The notes below the pieces were generated by a model. It saw only the letters and a program-made list of their open reading frames with translations. It searched no databases and was not told where the DNA came from. A stretch of 32,114 bases of DNA, from NCBI RefSeq assembly GCF_008923365.1, contig NZ_WBMR01000102.1, forward strand, positions 1 through 32,114, given 5' to 3'. The DNA comes from Actinomadura montaniterrae. GTDB lineage: Bacteria > Actinomycetota > Actinomycetes > Streptosporangiales > Streptosporangiaceae. Each line of letters starts with the position of its first letter. Positions within the stretch are counted from its first letter, which is position 1. Shown in pieces: positions 6,421-14,248 of the stretch. Position numbers and translations under genes: made by a program.

Positions 6421-9400
6421 GTGGGGGGAAACGGCGGCTACCTGCGGTTCCCGTCGATCTGCGGGGACGACGTCGTCTTCGTGTGCGAGGACGACCTGTG
6501 GACGGTCCCCGCGTCCGGCGGCCGGGCCTACCGGCTGACGGCCGGGGTCGCGGCGGCCGCCTACCCGCGCCTGTCCCCGGACGGGCGGCTGCTGGCGTTC
6601 GTCGGACGGGAGGAGGGCCCCGCCGAGGTGTACGTGATGCCGGCGGCGGGCGGCGCCGCGCGGCGGCTGACGTTCCACGGGACGTCCTGCACGATCACCG
6701 GCTGGGATCCGGACGGACGTATCGTCTATGCGTCCGATGTCCGGCGTCCGTTCCGCGGCTATCAGTGGCTGTACGCGATCGATCCGTCCGGCAGCGGGAT
6801 TCCGGCCGAGCTGCCGTACGGGCCGGCGAGCAGCGTCACGTACGGGCCGGACGGCGCGGTCGTCATCGGCCGCAACACCGCCGATCCGGCGCGCTGGAAG
6901 CGGTACCGGGGCGGCACGGCCGGCGACCTGTGGATCGCCCCCGGCGGTGCGGGCGGTTCCTGCGGTTCCGGGGACTTCCGGCGGCTGATCGAGCTGGACG
7001 GGAACCTCGCCGCGCCCTGCCGGGTCGGCGGCCGGATCTACTTCCTGTCCGACCACGAGGGCGTCGGGAACGTCTACTCGTGCCTGCCCGACGGCTCCGA
7101 CCTGCGCAGGCACACCCATCACGAGGACTACTACGCCCGCAATCTCGCCGATGACGGCCGCCGGCTCGTCTACCACGCCGCCGCGGACCTGTACGTCCTC
7201 GACCCGGACGACGGCACCGGCCCCCGCCGCATCGACGTGCGGCTCGGCAGCTCGCGCACGCAGCGGAACCGGCGGTTCGTGCCCGCCGCCGAGTACCTCG
7301 ACACGGCCACGGTGAACTCGGCGGGCGACGGCCTGGCGATCACCACGCGCGGCAAGGCGTACTCGTTCGCGGCCTGGGAGGGGCCGGTCCGGCAACACGG
7401 GCGGCAGGACGGCGTCCGGTACCGGCTGCTGACCTGGTTCAACGACGACCGGCGGCTGATCGCGGCCGCGTCCGGCGAGGACGGCCGGGAGCGCCTCGTC
7501 GTGCTGACCGCGTCCGGTGCCCGGGACGCCGCGCACGCCGAGACGTCCGAGGACGTCGGCCGGGTGCTGGAGCTGGCGCCGTCGCCGGCGGCGGACCGGT
7601 TCGCGTTCACCAACCACCGCAACGAGCTGTACCTGCTCGAACCGGACGGCGACGGCCCGCTGGAGCCGGTGCCGCTCGACGTCAGCCCGTACGGCGCGAT
7701 CACCGGCCTGGCCTGGTCGCCCGGCGGCGAGTGGCTCGCCTACGCCTGCCCGACGTCCGCGCAGACGACCGCGATCAAGGTGTGCAACGCCGAGACGGGC
7801 CTGGTCGCGCCGGTCACCCGGCCCGTCCTGCACGACCGCGCCCCCGCCTGGGACCCGGAGGGCCGCTACCTGTACTTCATCGGGCAGCGCGTGTTCGACC
7901 CGGTGCCCGACACGCTCCAGTTCGACCGGGGGTTCCCGCTCGGCGCCCGCCCGTACGCGATCACGCTGCGCCGCGATGTGCCGTCGCCGTTCGCGGCGGC
8001 GCCGCGTCCGGTGACCGGCGAGGCCGCCCCTTCGCCCGGCGAGGCGAGCCTCGCGGAGGGGTCGGACGCGCGGGACGTCACCGGGCCCGGCCGTCTCGGC
8101 GCGAGCGTCGCGGCCTCGGCGCGGCTCCCGATCGACTTCGCCGGGATCGAGCGGCGGGTCGTCGCGTTCCCCGTCGCGGAGGGCCGCTACGGGCGGATCG
8201 CCGGGATCAAGGGCCAGGCGCTGTACTCGGTGTTCCCGGTGAAGGGCGGCCGCGGCGACGACCCGGCGCTCGGCCGCGTCGACGCGTTCGACTTCGCGGC
8301 CCGGCAGGCCCGGACGCGGCTGCGCGACGTCGGCGACTTCTGGCTCGCCCGCGACGGCGCCACGCTGCTCTACCGGTCCCGGTCGCGGCTGCGGCTGGTC
8401 ACGGCGGGCCGCGAGCAGCCCCCGGACGACCGGCCGGGCCGCCGCAGCGGCTGGATCGACCTCGACCGCGTCAAGGTGCCGGTGTCCCCGGCGACCGAGT
8501 GGCGGCAGATGCTCCGCGAGACGTGGGTGCTGCAGCGCGAGCACTTCTGGGACGAGGACATGGCGGGCATCGACTGGGACGCCGTGTACCGCCGCTACCT
8601 CCCTCTTGTGGACAAAGTGACAACTCGTGGGGAGTTCTCCGACCTGCTGTGGGAGATGCAGGGCGAGCTCGGCACGTCCCACGCCTACGAGATCGGCGGC
8701 GAGTACCGCAGCCGCCCCGTCTACGCCCAGGGCTTCCTCGGCGTCGACTGGGCCGTCCGGGACGGCCGGTTCGTGCTCGCGCACATCATCGAGGGCGACC
8801 CGTGGGACCCGGCCGCCACGTCCCCGCTGAACCGTCCGGGCATCGACGTCCGGCCCGGCGACGCGGTCGTCGCGATCAACGGCGAGCCCGTCGCGCCCGG
8901 CGGCGTCGTCCCCGGCGAGCGGCTGGTCAACCTGGCGGGCGAGGAGGTGCTGCTGACGATCCGGCGCGGCGACGCCGCCCCGTTCACCGTCGCCGTGAAG
9001 ACGCTCGCCGACGAGCGTCCCGGCCGGTACCGCGACTGGGTCGCCGCGAACCGCGCCCTCGTCCACGAGCGGACCGGCGGGCGCGCCGGCTACCTGCACG
9101 TCCCCGACATGGGCGCGGACGGGTTCGCCGAGTTCCACCGCGGCTTCCTCGCCGAGTACGACCGCGAGGCGCTGATCGTCGACGTCCGGTTCAACGGCGG
9201 CGGCAACGTGTCGGGGCTGCTGCTGCAGAAGCTCGCGCGCCGCCGGATCGGCTACAACTTCCCGCGCTGGGGCGTCCCGATGCCGTACCCGCGCGAGTCG
9301 CCGCGCGGCCCGATGGTCGCGATCACCAACGAGCGGACCGGCTCGGACGGCGACCTGTTCAGCCACGCGTTCAAGCTGCTCGGCCTCGGCCCCCTCATCG

Positions 9401-9693
9401 GCCGCCGGACGTGGGGCGGCGTCGTCGGCATCCGGCCCCGGCACCGCCTCGCCGACGGCACCGTCACCACGCAGCCGGAGTTCTCGTTCGCCTTCGACGA
9501 CGTCGGCTGGCGCGTCGAGAACTACGGCACCGACCCCGACATCGAGGTCGACGTCACGCCGCAGGACCACGCGAACGGCACCGACGCCCAGCTCGTCCGG
9601 GCGATCGACGAGGCGCTCGGGCTGCTCGGCCGGTTCCCGCCGCACACGCCCGACCCGTCGACCCGCCCGGTGTTCAAGGCGGGCGGCGCCTGA
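6421..9693 (+). CDS. Tricorn protease homolog, S41 family
   Basis: A 1090-residue protein, usual length for bacterial tricorn proteases, which trim oligopeptides released by large cytoplasmic proteases. The N-terminal two thirds is beta-propeller-like with recurring WSPGGEWLAY-type blades. A PDZ segment follows (GDAVVAINGEPVAPGG, about residues 815-850), then the S41 core. Expected catalytic residues are visible: His754 in TSHAYEIGG, Ser975 in RTGSDGDLF, and the acidic ENYGTDPDIEVDV region near the end. The GTG at 6421 is the first in-frame start after a stop at 6412-6414; GGGGAG lies rather far upstream (6397-6402). No signal peptide is seen. A proteasome activator is encoded later in the window but is not linked. 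Confidence 0.94.
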   Translation: MGGNGGYLRFPSICGDDVVFVCEDDLWTVPASGGRAYRLTAGVAAAAYPRLSPDGRLLAFVGREEGPAEVYVMPAAGGAARRLTFHGTSCTITGWDPDGRIVYASDVRRPFRGYQWLYAIDPSGSGIPAELPYGPASSVTYGPDGAVVIGRNTADPARWKRYRGGTAGDLWIAPGGAGGSCGSGDFRRLIELDGNLAAPCRVGGRIYFLSDHEGVGNVYSCLPDGSDLRRHTHHEDYYARNLADDGRRLVYHAAADLYVLDPDDGTGPRRIDVRLGSSRTQRNRRFVPAAEYLDTATVNSAGDGLAITTRGKAYSFAAWEGPVRQHGRQDGVRYRLLTWFNDDRRLIAAASGEDGRERLVVLTASGARDAAHAETSEDVGRVLELAPSPAADRFAFTNHRNELYLLEPDGDGPLEPVPLDVSPYGAITGLAWSPGGEWLAYACPTSAQTTAIKVCNAETGLVAPVTRPVLHDRAPAWDPEGRYLYFIGQRVFDPVPDTLQFDRGFPLGARPYAITLRRDVPSPFAAAPRPVTGEAAPSPGEASLAEGSDARDVTGPGRLGASVAASARLPIDFAGIERRVVAFPVAEGRYGRIAGIKGQALYSVFPVKGGRGDDPALGRVDAFDFAARQARTRLRDVGDFWLARDGATLLYRSRSRLRLVTAGREQPPDDRPGRRSGWIDLDRVKVPVSPATEWRQMLRETWVLQREHFWDEDMAGIDWDAVYRRYLPLVDKVTTRGEFSDLLWEMQGELGTSHAYEIGGEYRSRPVYAQGFLGVDWAVRDGRFVLAHIIEGDPWDPAATSPLNRPGIDVRPGDAVVAINGEPVAPGGVVPGERLVNLAGEEVLLTIRRGDAAPFTVAVKTLADERPGRYRDWVAANRALVHERTGGRAGYLHVPDMGADGFAEFHRGFLAEYDREALIVDVRFNGGGNVSGLLLQKLARRRIGYNFPRWGVPMPYPRESPRGPMVAITNERTGSDGDLFSHAFKLLGLGPLIGRRTWGGVVGIRPRHRLADGTVTTQPEFSFAFDDVGWRVENYGTDPDIEVDVTPQDHANGTDAQLVRAIDEALGLLGRFPPHTPDPSTRPVFKAGGA

Positions 9694-9698
9694 GGCCC

Positions 9699-9770
9699 GA
9701 GCCGGGGTCCGAAGCGGAGTCCGAAGCGGGGTCCGAGCCGGAGTCTGAGGCGGGGTCCGAGCCGGGGCTC
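9699..9770. repeat. Six-copy 12-nt tandem repeat in a convergent intergenic gap
   Basis: Six consecutive units: GAGCCGGGGTCC, GAAGCGGAGTCC, GAAGCGGGGTCC, GAGCCGGAGTCT, GAGGCGGGGTCC and GAGCCGGGGCTC. They fill almost the whole space between the stop of the tricorn gene (9693) and the stop of the convergent acidic protein gene (9774). The period is a multiple of three and one frame reads Gly/Pro-Ser-Glu-rich, but it lies beyond the tricorn stop in another frame. Copy number may vary between strains. Confidence 0.85.
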
Positions 9771-9773
9771 ACG

Positions 9774-10157
9774 TCACCAGTTCTCGCCGGTCTCGTCGTC
9801 GCGGTCGTGGAGGTCGTCGAGCTGGTTGCCGTACAGCTCGTCCTCGTCGTCCTGGCGGCGCGGGCGGTGGCTCGTCATGTCCTCGTCCTGCATGCCGCCC
9901 ATGTCGGCGGAGTACTCGTCGTCCTCGCCGAACCCGTGGCCGCCGCCCTCGAAGCCGGGCTCGTCGTGGTAGCCGCGCGGGCCGGGCCCGTAGCCCTGGC
10001 CGCCCTGCTCCTGCCGCATCGACGGCTCGTCGGTGCCCCGCGACTCCGACGATCCCATCGACGAGCTCATCTCGTCGCCGCGCTCGTAGGCGTCCTCCTC
10101 GCGCGTCGAGTACAGGTCGTCCGGGTCCTGGCCCCGGTAGCGGTCCTGCTCGTCCAT
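9774..10157 (-). CDS. Acidic low-complexity hypothetical protein
   Basis: A 127-residue hydrophilic protein starting MDEQDRYRGQDPDDLYSTRE and ending DDLHDRDDETGENW. It is rich in Asp, Glu, Gly, Ser and Met, with no hydrophobic core, so it is probably disordered. The ATG at 10155-10157 was chosen because GGGGGGAT lies just upstream; the frame stays open to 10262 without a better start. I recognise no family. The gene lies downstream of the AAA+ ATPase gene on the same strand, separated by a repeat-rich block. That it is expressed is inferred only from the ribosome binding site and codon pattern. Confidence 0.6.
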   Translation of the reverse strand: MDEQDRYRGQDPDDLYSTREEDAYERGDEMSSSMGSSESRGTDEPSMRQEQGGQGYGPGPRGYHDEPGFEGGGHGFGEDDEYSADMGGMQDEDMTSHRPRRQDDEDELYGNQLDDLHDRDDETGENW

Positions 10158-10262
10158 CGTGATCCCCCCGACATCGGCCTTTCGCGCCCGGTCCGGCGCA
10201 TCGGCCCCCATACCCAGATAACTCCGCGTAACAACCGCAATGCCGGACAACGCCCTCTGCAT

Positions 10263-10430
10263 CTCTATAGAGGTACCTAGGAGAAAAGCTAGAAAGCCTT
10301 AGAGAAACCTCGGAAGGGAAGGCAGGAGAATCTACGGCTTTCTAGCATGTTCGCTAGAAAGCCGAATAGACACCGGACGGCACGGTCCGATTCAGCTTTA
10401 TAACGGCTTCTAGCGTCCAGGCTAGAAACC
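10263..10430. repeat. CTAGAAAGC inverted-repeat block
   Basis: This gap (10158-10447) is markedly richer in A/T than its surroundings. Copies of GCTAGAAAGCC lie at 10288-10298 and 10353-10363, with an inverted copy GGCTTTCTAGC at 10336-10346. Degenerate copies are GGCTTCTAGC (10405-10414) and GCTAGAAACC (10421-10430). Two hairpins result: 10336-10363 (11-bp perfect stem, 6-nt loop) and 10405-10430 (10-bp stem, one mismatch, 6-nt loop). The palindrome CTCTATAGAG is at 10263-10272. The block lies between two same-strand genes and may terminate the ATPase transcript or bind a regulator of the acidic protein gene. Confidence 0.75.
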
Positions 10431-10447
10431 TGTAGAGAACTGTCGGG

Positions 10448-11644
10448 TCAGGCGGGCTGGGAGCGGAGGAACTTGCCGAAGTGCGGGACCGTGAACGCGA
10501 CCATGCCGCGCTCCGCGCTGTAGATCAGCCCCTTCTTGATCAGGCCGTCGCGGGCGGGCGACAGGCTGGACGGCTTGCGGCCCAGCTCGTCGGCGACCGC
10601 CGCCGTCGGCACCGGATCGTCGCCGAGCATCGCCATCGCGCGCATGTAGTCGCGCTCGGCGGGCGTCGCGCGCTCGTAGCGGCTGCCGAAGAAGCCCACC
10701 GCGAGCTCGCTCTCCGCCTCCGGCGCGGCGACCCGGATGTCCTCGGCGGTGATCGGGGTGTCGGGCGCGACGTCCCAGACGACCTTCGCGTACGCCTGCA
10801 CGAAGTAGGGGTAGCCGTCGGCCGCGCCGTACAGCGCGTCGAGGGCGTCCTTGGTGAAGGTGACCTCCTCCCGCTCGGCGGGCGCGAGGAGCGCGACGTC
10901 GGCGGACTCGCGGTCGAGCCGGTCGATGCGCGCGTACCGGAACAGCCGCTCGGAGTAGGACTTGCTCGCCGACAGCACGGCGGGCAGGTGCGGCAGGCCC
11001 GCGCCGACCACGATCAGCGGGCCGCCGATCTGCGACAGCTCGTGGCACGCGGCGCACAGCGCGGACACGTCGTCGGCCGGCACGTCCTGCATCTCGTCGA
11101 CGAACAGCGCGATGCCGGCGCCGACGTCGGTGGCGACGGACGCGGCGTCCACGAACAGCTCGGTGAGGTCGATCTCCAGGTCGCCGGAGTCGGCGCGGCC
11201 GCGCGAGGCGGGCACGTCGATGCCCGGCTGCCAGCGGTGCGCCCGCGCCTTCGCCTTGGTGCCGGACGGCTCCGGACCGGCCTGCGCGAACGCCTTCAGC
11301 ACGCCGAGGAACGCCTCGATCCGGTCGGGCGCGCGGTGCCGGGGCGCCAGCTCCCGCACCGCCATGTGCAGCGCGGACGCGACGGGCCGCCGGATCGACT
11401 GGTCGGGCCGCGCCTCGATCTTGCCGGTGCCCCACAGCTTCTGGATCGCCATCGACCGGAACGCGTTGAGCAGCACGGTCTTGCCGACACCGCGCAGCCC
11501 GGTGATGATCATGCTGCGCTCGGGGCGGCCCCGGGCGACCCGTTCCAGCACCACCTCGAACTGCCTCAGCTCGCGGTCGCGGCCGGCCAGCTCCGGGGGG
11601 CGCTGCCCGGCGCCAGGGGCATAGGGATTGCGCACGGGGTCCAC
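10448..11644 (-). CDS. AAA+ (STAND-like) ATPase with C-terminal winged helix
   Basis: A 398-residue protein from GTG 11642-11644. It has Walker A GLRGVGKT (residues 49-56, Lys55), Walker B IALFVDEMQD (178-187), a following VVGAGLPHLP stretch, and a C-terminal winged-helix segment (about 325-395) with an arginine-rich, DNA-binding look. It resembles the AAA_16/archaeal-type ATPase group found in many actinomycetes, whose cellular role is not established. The start RNPYAPGAGQRPPELAGRD is where family similarity seems to begin. A longer version from ATG 11789-11791 has a strong GGGAGG, but its extra 49 residues use rare CTA/ATA codons and contain a repeated PLNRTA. A perfect LexA box lies upstream, which suggests DNA-damage induction. 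Confidence 0.85.
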   Translation of the reverse strand: MDPVRNPYAPGAGQRPPELAGRDRELRQFEVVLERVARGRPERSMIITGLRGVGKTVLLNAFRSMAIQKLWGTGKIEARPDQSIRRPVASALHMAVRELAPRHRAPDRIEAFLGVLKAFAQAGPEPSGTKAKARAHRWQPGIDVPASRGRADSGDLEIDLTELFVDAASVATDVGAGIALFVDEMQDVPADDVSALCAACHELSQIGGPLIVVGAGLPHLPAVLSASKSYSERLFRYARIDRLDRESADVALLAPAEREEVTFTKDALDALYGAADGYPYFVQAYAKVVWDVAPDTPITAEDIRVAAPEAESELAVGFFGSRYERATPAERDYMRAMAMLGDDPVPTAAVADELGRKPSSLSPARDGLIKKGLIYSAERGMVAFTVPHFGKFLRSQPA

Positions 11645-11652
11645 GCTCTCGG

Positions 11653-11658
11653 ACTCTA
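11653..11658 (-). promoter_or_regulatory. Possible leaderless -10 for the ATPase GTG start
   Basis: TAGAGT on the minus strand lies 8 nt before the GTG at 11642-11644, which has no Shine-Dalgarno. This supports a leaderless transcript for the shorter form. It competes with the LexA-boxed promoter further upstream, so the gene may have two transcripts and two N-termini. Confidence 0.35.
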
Positions 11659-11740
11659 TGAGGCGATATAGCTGCGGCCGTAGATTTGGGTAGAAACCGC
11701 TGCGGCGTGTCGCGCGCTCGTGCCGCCGGCCGTGCGCGGT

Positions 11741-11771
11741 GCGGTTGAGAGGTGCGGTGCGGTTGAGAGGT
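11741..11771. repeat. 18-nt tandem duplication in the ATPase leader
   Basis: GCGGTTGAGAGGT occurs at 11741-11753 and again at 11759-11771, an 18-nt period. If the longer ATPase start is used it encodes PLNRTA twice. If the shorter start is used it is part of the leader. Confidence 0.6.
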
Positions 11772-11821
11772 GGGGCCGCCGTCGCCACCATGTCGCCTCC
11801 CGGGCGAGCGGGTCGAACAAG

Positions 11822-11837
11822 TCGAACTTCTGTTCGA
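11822..11837. promoter_or_regulatory. LexA (SOS) box
   Basis: TCGAACTTCTGTTCGA is a perfect match to the actinobacterial LexA operator TCGAAC-N4-GTTCGA. Half-site copies flank it (GTCGAAC at 11812-11818, TTCGAAC at 11842-11848). A minus-strand -10 candidate TACTGT lies at 11849-11854, placing the box just after the predicted start of the ATPase transcript, a position where LexA would repress. The divergent gene at 11960 begins 122 nt away and could also be affected. Confidence 0.75.
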
Positions 11838-11959
11838 CTCATTCGAACACAGTAGCGCACGCCTCCCGCCCCGTCATCCGAACCCGCTGACTCCCCCGCT
11901 TTCCCTCGCGGCACCGCGCTCGATCGAACCCGCAGCCCCGCCCGCACGTCGAAATCGGC

Positions 11960-12667
11960 ATGTTCGCGGCAGACGGCGCACTCGGACACCCCTCGCTCAC
12001 CGCACCCTCCGCCGAGGGCCCCGGCCTTTTCGGCTCCACCGGCCTGTTCGTCGGCCTGGTGGTCCTGGCGGTGGTGGTCATCGTGTGGTCGGCGGTCCGC
12101 AGCCACCGGCAGATGAGGGAACTGCGCGAGCACATCGCCGCGTGCGGCTGGCGGCCCGTCGAGCGCGACGAGCCGATGCCCCGTCCCGTCGCGTCGGCCG
12201 TGCGGTCCCGGCGGACGAAGCTGGCGGTCGCGGCCGAGGAGCCGTATCCGCTGTGGCTCGTCTGGCACCGGTGGACGGAAAGCCAGGGCACCGGCGACAG
12301 CCGCAGGACGTCGACCCACGACCTGACCCGCTACTTCCTCCGCCCCGGTGGCGGCTTCCGGGACGTGGAGGTCGTGAAGCGCACCGCGATCGGCGGGTTC
12401 CTCATGCCGGTCCGCGGCGTCGGCACCGGCGACGCGGCGTTCGACAAGAGGTTCCTGATCCGGGGCCTCGGCGAGCAGCAGGCGGTGCGGCTGCTCACGC
12501 CGGCGCTGCGCGCGGCGATGCTCGCCGGCGACGTGCCGCCGTGGGAGGTCGCCGGCGGCGTCCTGATCTCCGCGTACACCGACGCGCCGTCGATCGGCAC
12601 CTTCCAGCCGCGGGCGGACGCGCTCGTCAGACTGGCCGGGATGCTGACCGACCCCACCACCGCCTAG
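11960..12667 (+). CDS. Single-pass membrane protein of unknown function
   Basis: A 235-residue protein. One strong hydrophobic segment lies at about 28-46 (GLFVGLVVLAVVVIVWSAV), followed by a basic stretch (RSHRQMRELREH) that suggests a cytoplasmic C-terminal domain. The soluble part (DLTRYFLRPGGGF, GTGDAAFDKRFLIRG) resembles DUF3137-type proteins, but I am not certain. The ATG at 11960 has no visible ribosome binding site, and no in-frame alternative looks better. It is divergent from the LexA-boxed ATPase and could share its SOS control (inference). Confidence 0.75.
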   Translation: MFAADGALGHPSLTAPSAEGPGLFGSTGLFVGLVVLAVVVIVWSAVRSHRQMRELREHIAACGWRPVERDEPMPRPVASAVRSRRTKLAVAAEEPYPLWLVWHRWTESQGTGDSRRTSTHDLTRYFLRPGGGFRDVEVVKRTAIGGFLMPVRGVGTGDAAFDKRFLIRGLGEQQAVRLLTPALRAAMLAGDVPPWEVAGGVLISAYTDAPSIGTFQPRADALVRLAGMLTDPTTA

Positions 12668-12676
12668 CCCGGCGCT

Positions 12677-13555
12677 TCACCGGGTTCGGCGGGCGGCCCA
12701 GACGGCGCGCTCGGTGCGGACCGCCAGGTCGTCGCGGCGCAGGACGCCGCCGAGGCCGCCGGTGTCGAGCAGCCGGTCGAGCGCGGCGAGATCCTCGGAC
12801 GCGAGCTCGTCCGCGACGGCGTCGCGGATGCGGCGCAGGCTGCTCAGGGCGTAGCGGCCGACCGCCTCGTCGCGCGAGCCGTCGATGTTCACGGTCAGGA
12901 CGCGTTCGCCCGCGAGCGCGAACCCGGCGGCGGTCAGCAGCGGCCCCCAGTCGGCGCCGCGGTAGGGCATCTGCTCGGCGGTGAGACGGTCGGCGACGGC
13001 GTGGAGGCGCTCTTCCAGGCCCGGCCGGTCCGGCGGGGCGTCGTCCGGGAGGAAGCGCGGGAAACCGGCCAGTTCTACGACGGCGAACAGGCCTCCCGGC
13101 GCGAGCAGGTCGTGGACCTTGCGCAGCGCGCGCTCCGGGTCGGCCATGTGGTGCATCGAGGCCGATGCCCACACCAGGTCAGGCGTGCCGAGGTCGGGCC
13201 AGTCGGCGTCGAGGTCGGCCTGGACGGCGCGCACGCGCTCCGCCATCCCGCGCTCGCGGGCCTTCTCCCGCAGGCGGTCGAGGTGCTCGGACGACGAGTC
13301 GACGGCGGTGACGTCGGCCTCCGGATACCGGGCGAGCAGCGCGAACGTCCCGGCTCCGGTGCCGCAGCCCAGGTCCACGATCCGGCCCGGGCTCCCTTCG
13401 ACGGGCAGCCAGGCGATGATGTCGGCGATGTGCTCGGCCAGGACGTCCGCGCCGAGATCGAGCATCTCGGCCTGGTCGTCGCCACCGTGATGGTGACCGT
13501 GATGGTGGCCGTGGTGGTGGCCGGGGTGCCCGGCGTGCGGCGGTGAATCGCTCAT
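12677..13555 (-). CDS. SAM-dependent methyltransferase with His-rich N-terminus
   Basis: A 292-residue class I methyltransferase. Motif I is IVDLGCGTGAGTFALL (from residue 59), the acidic motif is VTAVDSS, and WASASMHHM and LLAPGGLFAVVEL fit later core motifs. The acceptor substrate is unknown. The unusual part is residues 7-23, with 11 histidines in HHHG repeats, which could bind Ni, Zn, Co or Cu. The ATG at 13553-13555 has no Shine-Dalgarno, but TAGTGT lies 6 nt upstream, so translation may be leaderless. Divergent from the macro-domain gene. Confidence 0.9.
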   Translation of the reverse strand: MSDSPPHAGHPGHHHGHHHGHHHGGDDQAEMLDLGADVLAEHIADIIAWLPVEGSPGRIVDLGCGTGAGTFALLARYPEADVTAVDSSSEHLDRLREKARERGMAERVRAVQADLDADWPDLGTPDLVWASASMHHMADPERALRKVHDLLAPGGLFAVVELAGFPRFLPDDAPPDRPGLEERLHAVADRLTAEQMPYRGADWGPLLTAAGFALAGERVLTVNIDGSRDEAVGRYALSSLRRIRDAVADELASEDLAALDRLLDTGGLGGVLRRDDLAVRTERAVWAARRTR

Positions 13556-13561
13556 GGCGCC

Positions 13562-13567
13562 ACACTA
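13562..13567 (-). promoter_or_regulatory. Leaderless -10 for the methyltransferase
   Basis: TAGTGT on the minus strand is 6 nt before the ATG. The 109-nt divergent gap also holds the macro-domain promoter. No convincing -35 is seen. Confidence 0.35.
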
Positions 13568-13651
13568 GAAGCGGAGTACCTGCGCTGCTCCCTCCGCAGC
13601 GACCCCGCACCGAAATGGAGACCACACGGCCGGTTTGTCGGTGCGCCCGGA

Positions 13652-13657
13652 TACCGT
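13652..13657 (+). promoter_or_regulatory. Leaderless -10 for the macro-domain gene
   Basis: TACCGT lies 7 nt before the ATG at 13665, with no ribosome binding site between them. It fits the TANNNT pattern seen at other leaderless starts in the window. Confidence 0.35.
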
Positions 13658-13664
13658 CGCGATC

Positions 13665-14144
13665 ATGGCGCGGATCCGGTACCTCAAGGGCGACGCGACC
13701 TCGCCCCAGGCCAAGGGGCCGAAGGTCATCGCGCACATCTGCAACGACCGCGGCGGCTGGGGCAAGGGCTTCGTGGAGGCGGTGTCGCGGCGCTGGCCCG
13801 AGCCGGAAGCCGCCTACCGGCGCTGGCACCGCGAGCGCGCCCGCAACGACTTCGGGCTCGGCGCCGTCCAGATCGTCCAGGTCAAGCCGGACGTGTGGGT
13901 CGCGAACATGATCGGCCAGCACGGCCTCAAGGCGAGCCGCAGCTCCGGCCCGCCGATCCGCTACGAGGCGGTGCGGGAGTGCCTGCGCCGGCTCGCCGCC
14001 GAGGCCGCCGGACTCGGCGCGAGCGTCCACATGCCCCGGATCGGCTGCGGCCTGGCCGGCGGGCGCTGGGACCGCGTCGAACCCCTCATCGCCGCCGAGC
14101 TCATCGCCCGCGACGTCCCCGTCACGGTCTACGACACGGACTGA
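13665..14144 (+). CDS. Macro-domain protein (ADP-ribose binding or hydrolase)
   Basis: A 159-residue single macro domain. The opening YLKGDATSP (residues 6-14), HICNDRGGWGKGF (24-36) and PRIGCGLAGGRW (124-135) match the ADP-ribose-binding loops. Macro domains bind or remove ADP-ribose from proteins or nucleic acids, or process O-acetyl-ADP-ribose. The cytoplasmic target here is unknown. No ADP-ribosyltransferase toxin gene sits beside it, so a DarTG-type toxin-antitoxin pair is not supported. I chose ATG 13665 over an upstream in-frame start at 13635 because the domain begins right after it and a -10-like TACCGT lies 7 nt upstream. Confidence 0.88.
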   Translation: MARIRYLKGDATSPQAKGPKVIAHICNDRGGWGKGFVEAVSRRWPEPEAAYRRWHRERARNDFGLGAVQIVQVKPDVWVANMIGQHGLKASRSSGPPIRYEAVRECLRRLAAEAAGLGASVHMPRIGCGLAGGRWDRVEPLIAAELIARDVPVTVYDTD

Positions 14145-14248
14145 TCCTCGGCCCGCGGCGCCACGCGGACGTTGGCTCTCGCGGGTGAGGCGCGTCCGGC
14201 ACCGCGATTCCTAGCGTGATGACTCCGACGATCAAGAGGGAGCATCAC

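Noticed and set aside
5911..9645. A very long open frame on the minus strand opposite the tricorn gene
   Set aside because: Arg/Ala/Pro-rich shadow of a high-GC gene with no domain, while the plus strand carries clear catalytic motifs.
9694..9773. The 12-nt repeat as a coding extension of the tricorn gene
   Set aside because: The tricorn frame stops at 9691-9693; the Ser/Glu-rich reading is in a different frame.
10448..12319. Reading the AAA+ ATPase as a 623-residue protein
   Set aside because: The extra 5' part overlaps the divergent membrane protein gene, contains the LexA box and lacks similarity or normal codon use.
13665..14144. Macro-domain gene as antitoxin of a DarTG system
   Set aside because: No DarT-like ADP-ribosyltransferase gene is adjacent; neighbours are a methyltransferase and a serine hydrolase.
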